The notes under the pieces were generated by a model. The model had not been told where the DNA came from and searched no databases. It saw only the letters and a list, made by a program, of their open reading frames with translations. The translations under genes and the position numbers were made by a program. A DNA stretch of 64,000 nt from Acidaminobacter hydrogenoformans DSM 2784. Its GTDB lineage: Bacteria; Bacillota; Clostridia; Peptostreptococcales; Acidaminobacteraceae. The DNA is taken from contig NZ_FMWL01000017.1 in the NCBI RefSeq assembly GCF_900103005.1, positions 1 through 64,000 on the forward strand. Direction: 5' to 3'. Positions 14,173 through 22,557 of this stretch are shown here, piece by piece (the stretch's first letter is position 1; every line of letters begins with the position of its first letter).

Positions 14173-15957
14173 TTAAATCCCATACTGACTGATTTTGTAA
14201 TAGAGTGTACTTCTCGGTATGTTTAAAGCTTCTGCTGCTTTCTTTTTGTTCCCGTTATGCGCTTCAAGCGCTTTTGAAATCATCTCAATCTCTTTTTGCC
14301 GAACCTTACTCTCAACTTCAGACAACGTCTCTGACGCCGTCAACACTTCCCCTGCCCTGTCTTCACAAGGCGATATCATACCCGCTTGCGTCAGAATGGA
14401 CGGCAGCGACTCGGACGTCAATTGATTCGAGCGGCCCACGACCAGCATATATTCGACCACATTTCTCAGCTCGCGGATATTGCCGGGCCAGTTGTAGTTA
14501 AGAAGTGCATTGAAAACCGAATTGTCAACATGGGGCATTTTGCGGTGATTTTTTTTGCAGCCTTCTTCCAGAAAGCGGTTAAAAAGTAGTACAAGATCCT
14601 CGCGTCTCTCCCTCAGTGGTGGCAAATGGATCTCGACGACATTCAAGCGGTAAAAGAGATCCTCTCGAAAATTCCCCGCTTTGACCATTTCAGCGAGGTT
14701 CCTGTTGGTCGCACAAATGACTCTGACGTCGACGGGCGTACGGCGTTCAGCGCCAACTTTGGAGATCATGCCATCCTGAAGCACTCTGAGCAGCTTGGCT
14801 TGATGCTCCAGAGGAAGATCGCCAATTTCATCCAAAAATAGGGTGCCTTCGTTCGCAAGCTCAAAGAATCCAATCTTTCCAGTTCTCAGTGCCCCGGTAA
14901 ACGCCCCGCCCACATAGCCAAAAAACTCGCTTTCAAAGAGCGCAGAAGGAATTGCACTGCAATTGACGGGGACAAACAAACCGGGTCTGCGGCTGCCCTC
15001 GTGAATAGCACGGGCAAACACCTCTTTTCCCGTACCACTTTCCCCTGTCAGCATAACGTTGGTATCTGTCGCCGCCACATGCTTAGCCAGCTCAATGCGA
15101 TCCTGAACCACCGCGTTGTTCCCAAGAATACCGCCAAAAGAAAAGCTGCCCTTAGTCATTTTTTCCACTTCTTTTTTCAATAGGTCAATTTCAACATTTG
15201 CATTGACGAGTTCATTCGTCAGCTGATTGTACTCCGTTACGTCCCTCTCTGTAGCGACAACGCCAAGGTATTCCCCGTCCACGATAATGGGCAAAGCGCT
15301 GATGATGACATAATAATTTGGCTTTGGCGAGTGATACACGTTTTCTATGGGAATACCCGTCTTCATCACTGATAGGCTGAGCGCATTCGGGAAAAAATCT
15401 TCCAGCTTTTTGTAAAGTATTTCTGAGGCTTTCATATTGTAAATGCGTTCTGCGTTCTTGTTCCAGAGCAAGACGTTGCCATCCCTGTCCGTCACAGTGA
15501 CTGCTTCGTGCATTTGGTGGATAACGGCCATATATTGTTTGTTGACGATTTCCAAAAAACGATAATAGCTGTCCCGCAGGTTTGCGATTCGAATAATTCC
15601 AGTGATCCTGCTGCCGTTGAGAATGGGAAGGCATCCAATATTTTGGTCTATAATCGTCTGTCTTGCATCTGTGAGCAGCATTTCCTCTGTACCGGTGACA
15701 ACATTTTTCAGAGCCACGCTGGAAAGCGGCTTATCAAAGCTCACACCTTGCTGCATCAGCGCTGAAACATCCGTATACGTCAGGATGCCAAGCAGCTGCT
15801 CCCCCTCTTTAAGTGTCCGGATGACCAGGACTTCCGGAATGTCGTTCTTCAGCATCTCTTCAACAGCATAAGACAGCTTTTCACTTGGCTCCAGCTTCAA
15901 CAAGTTTTCAGACATGACCCCATTGACTGTATACTTGGAAAATTGGACTTCTAGCAT
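14173..15957 (-). CDS. Sigma-54-dependent transcriptional activator (CBS-CBS-PAS-AAA-Fis HTH)
   Basis: A 594-residue enhancer-binding protein. Residues about 10-135 are a CBS pair, 140-245 a PAS domain (QMHEAVTVTDRDGNVLLWN), 275-500 the AAA+ domain with Walker A GESGTGKE, the sigma-54 contact loop GAFTGA and FLDEIGDLPL, and the end is a Fis-type helix-turn-helix (KKKAAEALNIPRSTLYYKI). CBS domains commonly sense adenine nucleotides and PAS domains small ligands or redox state. It sits upstream of a sigma-54 promoter with three dyad sites. By context it induces the transporter-dehydrogenase operon, much as PrdR-type activators control amino-acid fermentation genes; the signal is unknown. Confidence 0.93.
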   Translation of the reverse strand: MLEVQFSKYTVNGVMSENLLKLEPSEKLSYAVEEMLKNDIPEVLVIRTLKEGEQLLGILTYTDVSALMQQGVSFDKPLSSVALKNVVTGTEEMLLTDARQTIIDQNIGCLPILNGSRITGIIRIANLRDSYYRFLEIVNKQYMAVIHQMHEAVTVTDRDGNVLLWNKNAERIYNMKASEILYKKLEDFFPNALSLSVMKTGIPIENVYHSPKPNYYVIISALPIIVDGEYLGVVATERDVTEYNQLTNELVNANVEIDLLKKEVEKMTKGSFSFGGILGNNAVVQDRIELAKHVAATDTNVMLTGESGTGKEVFARAIHEGSRRPGLFVPVNCSAIPSALFESEFFGYVGGAFTGALRTGKIGFFELANEGTLFLDEIGDLPLEHQAKLLRVLQDGMISKVGAERRTPVDVRVICATNRNLAEMVKAGNFREDLFYRLNVVEIHLPPLRERREDLVLLFNRFLEEGCKKNHRKMPHVDNSVFNALLNYNWPGNIRELRNVVEYMLVVGRSNQLTSESLPSILTQAGMISPCEDRAGEVLTASETLSEVESKVRQKEIEMISKALEAHNGNKKKAAEALNIPRSTLYYKISQYGI

Positions 15958-16010
15958 ATCCTACTTCCTTTCGCACGATCTTGTCTGAGCCGTGACGCTT
16001 CCTTACCGTT

Positions 16011-16688
16011 TTATAATTTGGCCAAATACCTGAAAATACCTAAAAAATGAAACACACTGCCCGCCAACACAAAAAGATGCCAAATAGCATGGTGATACGG
16101 AATCTTTCGAACCGCGTAGAAGATTGTGCCAATGGTATAGGCGGCACCACCCGCTAAAAGCCACACCAGAAACCCTACTGGAACTGTCTGTGTCATTGGT
16201 TTGATGGCAATTACTGCGATCCACCCCATCAAAATATAAAGGGCGAGGGATATCCCTTTATATTTGTCCATCTTTTTGTAAGTCAGCGCCTTAAAGACAA
16301 TGCCAGAGATTGCGATCACCCAGATGGCACTCAGGATTCCTATGCGCCAATAACCCCTCATTGCGATCAGTGTTACAGGTGTATAGGTGCCTGCTATCAA
16401 TAAAAAAATAGCAGAGTGATCCAGCATTCTCATAATCTGTTTAACCTTTACTTTCCTAAAGCTGTGGTAAAGTGTTGACGCGGTATAAAGCAGAATTGAG
16501 CTTACGCCGTAGATCGCGAAACCCGTAATCGCTGCAGGACTTCTCATCCATATGCCGTAAACCAGCAAAATTGTCATGGCGACTATGCTGAATACGATCC
16601 CTATGCCATGAGAGATGCTGTTTGCGATTTCCTCTCTCAAATCATAATTTTTTTTCCTGTCTGAGGAAATCATTTTTTGTTTTTCCAT
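16011..16688 (-). CDS. Haemolysin III family (PAQR-like) membrane protein
   Basis: A 225-residue protein from ATG 16688 (GGAG 10 nt upstream), with seven likely membrane spans. Family signatures are NSISHGIG near the N-terminus, STLYHSF, LDHSAIFLLIAGTYTPV and the C-terminal HHAIWHLFVLAGSVFHF. The conserved Ser, Asp and His residues form the zinc site in PAQR/YqfA proteins, which act as membrane hydrolases or affect membrane lipid state. The name haemolysin is historical. It ends 53 bp before the sigma-54 activator gene. No link to the activator's role is evident. Confidence 0.88.
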   Translation of the reverse strand: MEKQKMISSDRKKNYDLREEIANSISHGIGIVFSIVAMTILLVYGIWMRSPAAITGFAIYGVSSILLYTASTLYHSFRKVKVKQIMRMLDHSAIFLLIAGTYTPVTLIAMRGYWRIGILSAIWVIAISGIVFKALTYKKMDKYKGISLALYILMGWIAVIAIKPMTQTVPVGFLVWLLAGGAAYTIGTIFYAVRKIPYHHAIWHLFVLAGSVFHFLGIFRYLAKL

Positions 16689-16822
16689 TTTTACGCATCT
16701 CCTAAAACTATTAGCACATTCCGGAAATAACTGTGCAATAAAAAAAGAATTATTAACCTGAATTTTGCCAGCAGGTTTTACGTTCTTTTGCATAGATATT
16801 TCAAGAACGTTGTACTTGTCCA

Positions 16823-17197
16823 TTACAAAATGTATTCACCAATCATTTTATTGAATCCGAGAATGTCAAAGTTGCCCTTAAATTCAAATCTTATTTTCCC
16901 AAGTCCGGAAAACCATAAGTCGAGTTCACAATCTTCACCAGGCTCACCGGCAGTTTCAACCGAAAATGCCTTAACTTTATTGTAGGGTAAGGATGTATAA
17001 TCCTTCTTTTGTCCTGTGGTGCCTCGTTCCTTGATGACAATGACACGCTTCGTCGTAAAGATGACATAATCCCTGGAGAAACTAAAGGTCGCGAAGACCT
17101 CTTCGCCCTCAATCAGCATTGGAGTGACACGTTTCAACGCTGTTTTGAAATCGAATGATTCCAAAATAAATAGAACATCCCTTGAAAAGTCGATCAT
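16823..17197 (-). CDS. Bacterial PH-domain protein (bPH_1 type)
   Basis: A 124-residue cytoplasmic protein. The segment LIEGEEVFATFSFSRDYVIFTTKRVIVIKER and the later IPY-like SLPYNKVKAFSVETAGEPGEDCELDLWFSG match the Bacillus YvbH-like pleckstrin-homology fold. The usual first residues of such proteins are not clearly seen, so the start (ATG 17197) is less certain. Function of this family is not known. It is divergent from serC. Confidence 0.75.
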   Translation of the reverse strand: MIDFSRDVLFILESFDFKTALKRVTPMLIEGEEVFATFSFSRDYVIFTTKRVIVIKERGTTGQKKDYTSLPYNKVKAFSVETAGEPGEDCELDLWFSGLGKIRFEFKGNFDILGFNKMIGEYIL

Positions 17198-17607
17198 CCT
17201 GTCAGGCAGGCCTTTAACACTGCGCAGAATAGCGCAGACCGCGTTTGTAATCCTGCCCTTCCCTCCTCCATGACTGAATTTTGTGTTATTTTACCGAATA
17301 AATTATCCTCCAAATCGTTACAATAGTAATAATAGTCGAAGCCGCTGCAGCTTCTGACTTAAAATTATAAAGCGACCTGTTTTCATTATACTGGATTTTC
17401 AGGTGATTGACCAGTAAAGGTCAGGTCTCAAAATTATATCACTTCTTTAGGGGGGATGGGTCAAACTCAGCATCAGATTTCCAGCTATGTGACATAATCT
17501 TTATTGTTAAAAAATTAATTTATTTGTTTTTGACGAAAACAGGGTAGAATAGTAGTGTTAGGCGTTAGATACAAAAATTAAAGACAAAAATGTCAAGGAG
17601 GGTCACT
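17198..17607. other. 410-bp divergent intergenic region between PH-domain gene and serC
   Basis: No gene was recognised. A TAGAAT -10-like element lies at 17545-17550 (plus), with no good -35 at the right distance. GACC and GGTC form a small dyad at 17409-17422. The stretch is A+T-rich. No T-box or SAM-type leader was recognised upstream of serC. Confidence 0.5.
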
Positions 17608-18678
17608 ATGCATAAAAAGCTCTTTATCCCTGGACCAGTGGATGTCAGGGAAGATGTTCTTCAAAAAATGGCAACCCCAATGATTGGCCACCGGTCAAAA
17701 GCAGCTTCTGCGCTTCAAAAAAGCATTTCTGAGAAGCTCCAGAAGTTGATGTACACTGAAAACACTATCCTTCTTTCCACTTCTTCCGGCAGTGGTTTGA
17801 TGGAAGGCGCAGTACGTTCTTGCACCAACAAGAAGGCTGCTGTTTTCTCTGTCGGTGCTTTTGGTGACAGATGGTACGCTATGGCAGTTGCAAACGGCGT
17901 CCCCGCTGACCACTTCAAGTCTGAGCCTGGCAAACATACCTCAGCAGAAATGGTCGAAAAGGCCCTCGCGACTGGCGAATACGATCTCGTGACCGTGACT
18001 CACAATGAAACTTCTTCTGGTATTCAAAACCCTGTTGAAGAGATTGCTGAAGTCATGAAAAAGTATCCTGATGTCATCTTCTGCGTTGATGCTGTAAGCT
18101 CACTGGGTGGCGCCAAAATTGAAGTCGACAAGCTCGGCATTGATATTTGCATCACTTCCAGCCAGAAGTGCCTTGGTCTCCCTCCAGGAATCGCGCTCTG
18201 CAGCATTTCCGAAAAAGCTGTGGAGGCTGCGAAAAAGGTTGAATTCAGAGGCCTCTACCTGGATCTTCTCGCACTCTATGAGTACGTGAAAAAAAGCGAC
18301 CAGTACCCTTCAACACCAACACTTTCTCACATGTACGCACTTGATTATCAGCTCGACCGCATCATGGAGGAAGGCTTCGAAAACAGATTTGCCCGTCACA
18401 CAGAGATGGCAAAAGTTGTCCGCGAGTGGGCCAAGAAGCACTTTGCGCTTTATCCTGAAGAACAATATGCTTCCAACACACTTACAACAATCATCAACAA
18501 TAAGGGCATCAGCGTCGCTGACCTCAACAAAAAACTCGGCGAGCGCGGCTTCGAAATTTCAAACGGCTATGGCGACCTTAAGGAAAAGACCTTCAGAATC
18601 GCACACATGGCTGACATGACTATGGATGAAGTCAAAGAGGTCCTCAAAAACATCGACGAGATCCTCGGTCTCGAATAA
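17608..18678 (+). CDS. serC: Class V aminotransferase, probable phosphoserine aminotransferase
   Basis: PLP enzyme of the alanine-glyoxylate/serine-pyruvate aminotransferase branch, 356 residues. The N-terminus KLFIPGPVDV, a HN-type substrate loop, and the PLP-lysine region TSSQKCLGLPPG (about residue 190) are visible. ATG 17608 follows AAGGAGG by 6 nt; an in-frame ATG at 17590 lacks one. The next gene is serA, so the likely reaction is 3-phosphohydroxypyruvate plus glutamate to phosphoserine, the second step of serine synthesis. Sequence alone would also allow serine-glyoxylate or alanine-glyoxylate transamination. No serB is in the window. Confidence 0.82.
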   Translation: MHKKLFIPGPVDVREDVLQKMATPMIGHRSKAASALQKSISEKLQKLMYTENTILLSTSSGSGLMEGAVRSCTNKKAAVFSVGAFGDRWYAMAVANGVPADHFKSEPGKHTSAEMVEKALATGEYDLVTVTHNETSSGIQNPVEEIAEVMKKYPDVIFCVDAVSSLGGAKIEVDKLGIDICITSSQKCLGLPPGIALCSISEKAVEAAKKVEFRGLYLDLLALYEYVKKSDQYPSTPTLSHMYALDYQLDRIMEEGFENRFARHTEMAKVVREWAKKHFALYPEEQYASNTLTTIINNKGISVADLNKKLGERGFEISNGYGDLKEKTFRIAHMADMTMDEVKEVLKNIDEILGLE

Positions 18679-18768
18679 GCGTCAATAAGACGCTTGGATC
18701 TTGTAAAATTTCCCGAGCCATTAATTAAGATTTTGAAAAAAGAAAAACAATTAGAAAAGGAGTTTTAT

Positions 18769-19677
18769 ATGCTTAAAATTCTCGCGAATGACGGTATGGA
18801 ACAATCCGCGGTTCAACATTTGACGAACCTTGGCCACGAAGTAGACACAAACAACTATGACCAGGAAACGTTAAAAACCAAACTGCGGGACTATGATGTC
18901 ATAGTCATCCGTTCCGCCACAAAGCTACGCAAAGATATTATTGACGCCGTAGAAGGCTCAAAACTTAAGCTGATGATCCGCGCCGGCGTTGGCATTGACA
19001 ACATTGATGTCGCCTATGCGGAGTCCAAAGGCATTGCTGTAAGAAATACGCCTAACTCGAGCAGTGCTTCCGTCGCAGAGCTTGTTATTGGCCACATGTT
19101 CAGCCTCGCACGCTTCCTCCATATCTCCAACTACACCATGAGACAAGGTGAGTGGAATAAGAAGCACTATGTCGGTACTGAAATTTGTGGTAAAACACTT
19201 GGCGTCATAGGTTTTGGAAGAATTGGACAAGAAGCAGCGAAGCGTGCTCTGGCCCTCGGCATGAAGGTGCTCTACCAGGATCTGCTTGGACCAAGACCAG
19301 GTCTTGATGAGTATCACTACGCTGACTTTGAAACCATTCTTGAACATGCCGACTACATTACGCTCCACATTCCAGCGACCGCGGACAATAAGCCGCTTCT
19401 GGACGCAGCAGCCTTTGCGAAAATGAGAGATGGCGTCTATGTCATCAACACCTCCCGCGGCGGCCTGATTGATCCAGACGCGCTTTTGGAAGCCCTGGAT
19501 TCTGGTAAAGTCGCAGGCGCGGGTCTGGATGTCTTCATAGAAGAGCCGCTTAAAGACGAGCGCCTTATGAAGCATCCTAAAATTTCCATGACGCCGCACG
19601 TGGGCGCCTCTACTGAAGAAGCTCAGCTTCGAATTGGCGCTGAAGTCTGCGACGTTATTGAAAAATTCTTTGCGTAA
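18769..19677 (+). CDS. serA: D-3-phosphoglycerate dehydrogenase, short form without ACT domain
   Basis: A 302-residue NAD-dependent D-2-hydroxyacid dehydrogenase. It has GFGRIGQEAAKRA for NAD binding (near residue 147) and the catalytic trio in INTSRGG (Arg), VFIEEP (Glu) and MTPHVGAS (His). It ends right after the catalytic domain, so the ACT domain used for serine feedback in long SerA proteins is missing. AAGGAG precedes ATG 18769 by 5 nt. It follows serC by 90 bp. Function as first step of serine synthesis rests on the serC pairing. Confidence 0.88.
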   Translation: MLKILANDGMEQSAVQHLTNLGHEVDTNNYDQETLKTKLRDYDVIVIRSATKLRKDIIDAVEGSKLKLMIRAGVGIDNIDVAYAESKGIAVRNTPNSSSASVAELVIGHMFSLARFLHISNYTMRQGEWNKKHYVGTEICGKTLGVIGFGRIGQEAAKRALALGMKVLYQDLLGPRPGLDEYHYADFETILEHADYITLHIPATADNKPLLDAAAFAKMRDGVYVINTSRGGLIDPDALLEALDSGKVAGAGLDVFIEEPLKDERLMKHPKISMTPHVGASTEEAQLRIGAEVCDVIEKFFA

Positions 19678-19711
19678 GAACGGGACGATATCCAAAATTA
19701 GGAGGTAAATA

Positions 19712-20959
19712 ATGGCAATTGTAAAACCCTTTAAAGCAATCCGGCCGGCGGCTGAACTCGTAGAGAAAGTTGCTTGTCTGCCGTATGATGTTATGAATAC
19801 TGAAGAAGCTCGGGAAATGGCAAAAGGCAATCCACATTCCTTCCTGCACGTCGTCCGCTCTGAAATCGATCTCGCTGCAGATCAAGATCCATATGCGGAT
19901 CTCGTTTATCAGACGGCAAGAAAGAATCTGGATGCTTTCGTTGAAAAAGGTTACATGAATGAAGAAGCGGCACCGCTTTTCTACATCTACAGGCAATTGA
20001 TGAACGGTCGCGTTCAGACTGGTATTGTCGGATGTACTTCCATTGACGATTACCTGAATGACATCATCAAGAAGCACGAGTTCACCCGCCCTGTCAAGGA
20101 AGTAGACCGGATTCAGAACTTCAGCTTTTGCGAAGCTCACACTGAGCCGGTATTTTTAACTTACCGCAACCGTAAATCACTGAACACCATCATGAATGAC
20201 TGGATCAAGTTCCATATGCCAGTTTACAACTTTACGACTGATGACGGCATCACGCATATCTTCTGGCCAATTGATGACCTCAACCTTGTCAGTGAAATTG
20301 AAAAGGAATTCGCAGACATTGATTTCCTTTATATTGCAGATGGTCATCACCGTTCTGCCTCCTCTGTCAAGGTTGGACTTAAAAAGCGCGAAGAGAATCC
20401 GGGATACGACGGCAGCGAGGAATTCAATTACTTTATGGCTGTTATCTTCCCGGATGATGATCTCTTCATAATGGATTACAACCGCGTGTTGACAGATCTG
20501 AACGGACACAGCGAAGCGGACTTCCTCACGAAAGTTGCGGAAAAGTTTGAAGTCAATGACGCACCTGTTGGTTCGCCATATAAGCCAATGGCGAAGCATA
20601 CTTTCGGGATGCTTCTTGACGGAAAATGGTATGTCCTGAAAGCTAAGGACGGCATCTATGACGAAAAGGATCCTGTAGATCGCCTGGACGTCTCCATTCT
20701 CCAAAAGAATCTGCTTGAGCCGCTTCTCGGAATCCAAGATCCAAGAACGGACAAGCGCATTGACTTTGTCGGGGGCATTCGCGGACTTGAAGAACTCGAA
20801 AGACGCTGTGCGACAGACATGAAGATCGCATTTTCCATGTACCCAACAACAATGGATGATCTGCTCGACATCGCTGATGCCGGAGAGGTTATGCCGCCAA
20901 AATCAACTTGGTTTGAACCAAAATTGAGAAGCGGACTTTTCGTCCACAGCTTCAAGTAA
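19712..20959 (+). CDS. DUF1015 family protein, serine operon companion
   Basis: A 415-residue protein of the DUF1015 family, with the typical opening VKPFKAIRPA...VACLPYDVMNTEEAREMAKGNP, a central YIADGHHRSASS motif (about residue 210) and the C-terminal PPKSTWFEPKLRSGLFVHSF. The HHR motif is strongly conserved in the family. GGAGG precedes the ATG by 7 nt. It is the third gene after serC and serA. Homologues often travel with serA/serC. The family has been linked to serine kinase activity (SerK); I infer a role in serine metabolism without proof here. Confidence 0.85.
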   Translation: MAIVKPFKAIRPAAELVEKVACLPYDVMNTEEAREMAKGNPHSFLHVVRSEIDLAADQDPYADLVYQTARKNLDAFVEKGYMNEEAAPLFYIYRQLMNGRVQTGIVGCTSIDDYLNDIIKKHEFTRPVKEVDRIQNFSFCEAHTEPVFLTYRNRKSLNTIMNDWIKFHMPVYNFTTDDGITHIFWPIDDLNLVSEIEKEFADIDFLYIADGHHRSASSVKVGLKKREENPGYDGSEEFNYFMAVIFPDDDLFIMDYNRVLTDLNGHSEADFLTKVAEKFEVNDAPVGSPYKPMAKHTFGMLLDGKWYVLKAKDGIYDEKDPVDRLDVSILQKNLLEPLLGIQDPRTDKRIDFVGGIRGLEELERRCATDMKIAFSMYPTTMDDLLDIADAGEVMPPKSTWFEPKLRSGLFVHSFK

Positions 20960-20973
20960 TACTTTTAAATAAA

Positions 20974-21021
20974 GAAAGTGGGAAGAGGTTCCTTTTAAAG
21001 GTATCCTCTCCCCACTTTTTT
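20974..21021. terminator. Bidirectional terminator between DUF1015 gene and pncB
   Basis: AAAGTGGG/CCCACTTT with an inner AGAGG/CCTCT stem, then TTTTTTTA on the plus strand. On the minus strand the stem is followed by CTTTATTT. It serves both convergent genes; its end touches the pncB stop codon. Confidence 0.85.
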
Positions 21022-22463
21022 TATGCGCCACTCATGCTTTTTCTCAGGTGATCTCTGCAATCCCACAGCTTTTGAGACAAGTCTACATAATAACTATGCG
21101 GATTCTCAAATCTCAGAACTTCCTCCCACAGCGTACTGATCTGCGCTTTACAGAAGGCTTGAATCTCATGTAAAGACGGCGATTCATAGACTAAGACACC
21201 TTTGTTGAAAATAGGGATCAATAGCGGCTTCGCTGTGAAATTTTCAATAGTCTTTTGTTTCCAGGTCTGCTCAGGATCAAAAATAGTATACGAACCAGAA
21301 TCATCTACTACCTCGTCTTTGTGTGTGATCAAATCTGAAATCGCTTTGCCGGTCGTGCGGTCAAACAACCGCCATACCTGCTTGAAGCCCGGTATTGTGG
21401 TTTTTGAAATATTTTCACTGAGCTTCATCTTTGGAATCCAGACGTCATCCTTCTTGATCGCTGAAAGCTTATAGACACCTCCAAAAACCGGCTCTGATTT
21501 CGAGGTAATCAAGCGTTCACCTACTCCAAAAGTGTCCACCATGGCGCCTTGAATGATAATGTCCCTGATAATATATTCATCCAATGAATTTGAGGCTACT
21601 ATTTTGCAGTCTTGAAAGCCTGCTTCATCCAGCATTTTGCGGGATTCCTTTGACAAATAGGTGATATCGCCACTGTCTATGCGAATCCCTTTTGGTCTGA
21701 ACCCCCTGGGTATGACTACTTCATTAAATACTTTGATGGCATTAGGCACACCAGATTTCAAAACATTGTAAGTATCCACAAGCAAGGTACAACTGTCTGG
21801 ATAGACCTCCGCGTAGGTTTTAAAAGCTTCGTACTCCGAGTCAAACATCTGTACCCAGCTGTGAGCCATAGTTCCCATAGCGGGGATGCCAAAAGTCTGT
21901 TCGACAACTGTACAAGAGGTGCCAATACATCCGCCTATAAAGGCTGCCCTTGCGCCCAAAACTGCACCATCATAGCCATGTGCACGTCTGGATCCAAATT
22001 CCATTACGGACCTTCCGAGAGCCGCTCTGACGATCCTGTTAGCCTTGGTGGCAATCAAGCACTGATGATTTAAGGTTAATAAAACGACCGTCTCTATCAG
22101 CTGCGCTTGGATGACCGGTCCCGTCACAACAAATATTGGCTCATTCGGAAATATTGGTGTGCCTTCAGGCATTGCCCATACATCACAGGAAAACTTGAAA
22201 TTTTCAAGATAATTATAGAATTGTTCGTCAAAATCTGCCTTCTGTCTCAGAAAATCAATGTCCTCTTTTTCAAATTTCAAATCTCTGAGATACCGAATGA
22301 TCTGATCCAGTCCCGCCATGATGGCAAACCCGCCATCATCCGGCACTTTCCTGAAAAACATATCAAAGCAAACAATTTGATCCATTTTTCCCGACAGCAT
22401 ATAACCATTTCCCATAGTTAACTCATAGAAATCCGTCAACATAGCCAGTTTATCGACTTTCAA
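21021..22463 (-). CDS. pncB: Nicotinate phosphoribosyltransferase
   Basis: NAD salvage enzyme that joins nicotinate to PRPP, 480 residues. Family motifs include LTDFYELTMGNGYM at the start, VMEFGSRRAHGYDGAV, GTMAHSWVQMF, LVDTYNVLKSG and IRIDSGDITYLSKESR. The TTG at 22463 is the likely start: GGGGGAGG lies 7 nt upstream, which excludes the GTG at 22484. It stands alone on the minus strand, ending at a bidirectional terminator. Confidence 0.92.
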   Translation of the reverse strand: MKVDKLAMLTDFYELTMGNGYMLSGKMDQIVCFDMFFRKVPDDGGFAIMAGLDQIIRYLRDLKFEKEDIDFLRQKADFDEQFYNYLENFKFSCDVWAMPEGTPIFPNEPIFVVTGPVIQAQLIETVVLLTLNHQCLIATKANRIVRAALGRSVMEFGSRRAHGYDGAVLGARAAFIGGCIGTSCTVVEQTFGIPAMGTMAHSWVQMFDSEYEAFKTYAEVYPDSCTLLVDTYNVLKSGVPNAIKVFNEVVIPRGFRPKGIRIDSGDITYLSKESRKMLDEAGFQDCKIVASNSLDEYIIRDIIIQGAMVDTFGVGERLITSKSEPVFGGVYKLSAIKKDDVWIPKMKLSENISKTTIPGFKQVWRLFDRTTGKAISDLITHKDEVVDDSGSYTIFDPEQTWKQKTIENFTAKPLLIPIFNKGVLVYESPSLHEIQAFCKAQISTLWEEVLRFENPHSYYVDLSQKLWDCRDHLRKSMSGA

Positions 22464-22557
22464 GCTGCAGCCTCCCCCTGGCACAATTTAACAATTGCGC
22501 CTTAATGATGTTATAAACGACACCTTATAAGCATTTTACCTATTTTTCCAACTTCGG

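Noticed and set aside
17198-17607. Possible T-box or serine-sensing leader before serC
   Set aside because: No T-box core, specifier loop or terminator/antiterminator pair was seen.
18958-19830. 290-residue minus-strand frame over serA
   Set aside because: Antisense to a well-recognised gene with no family match.
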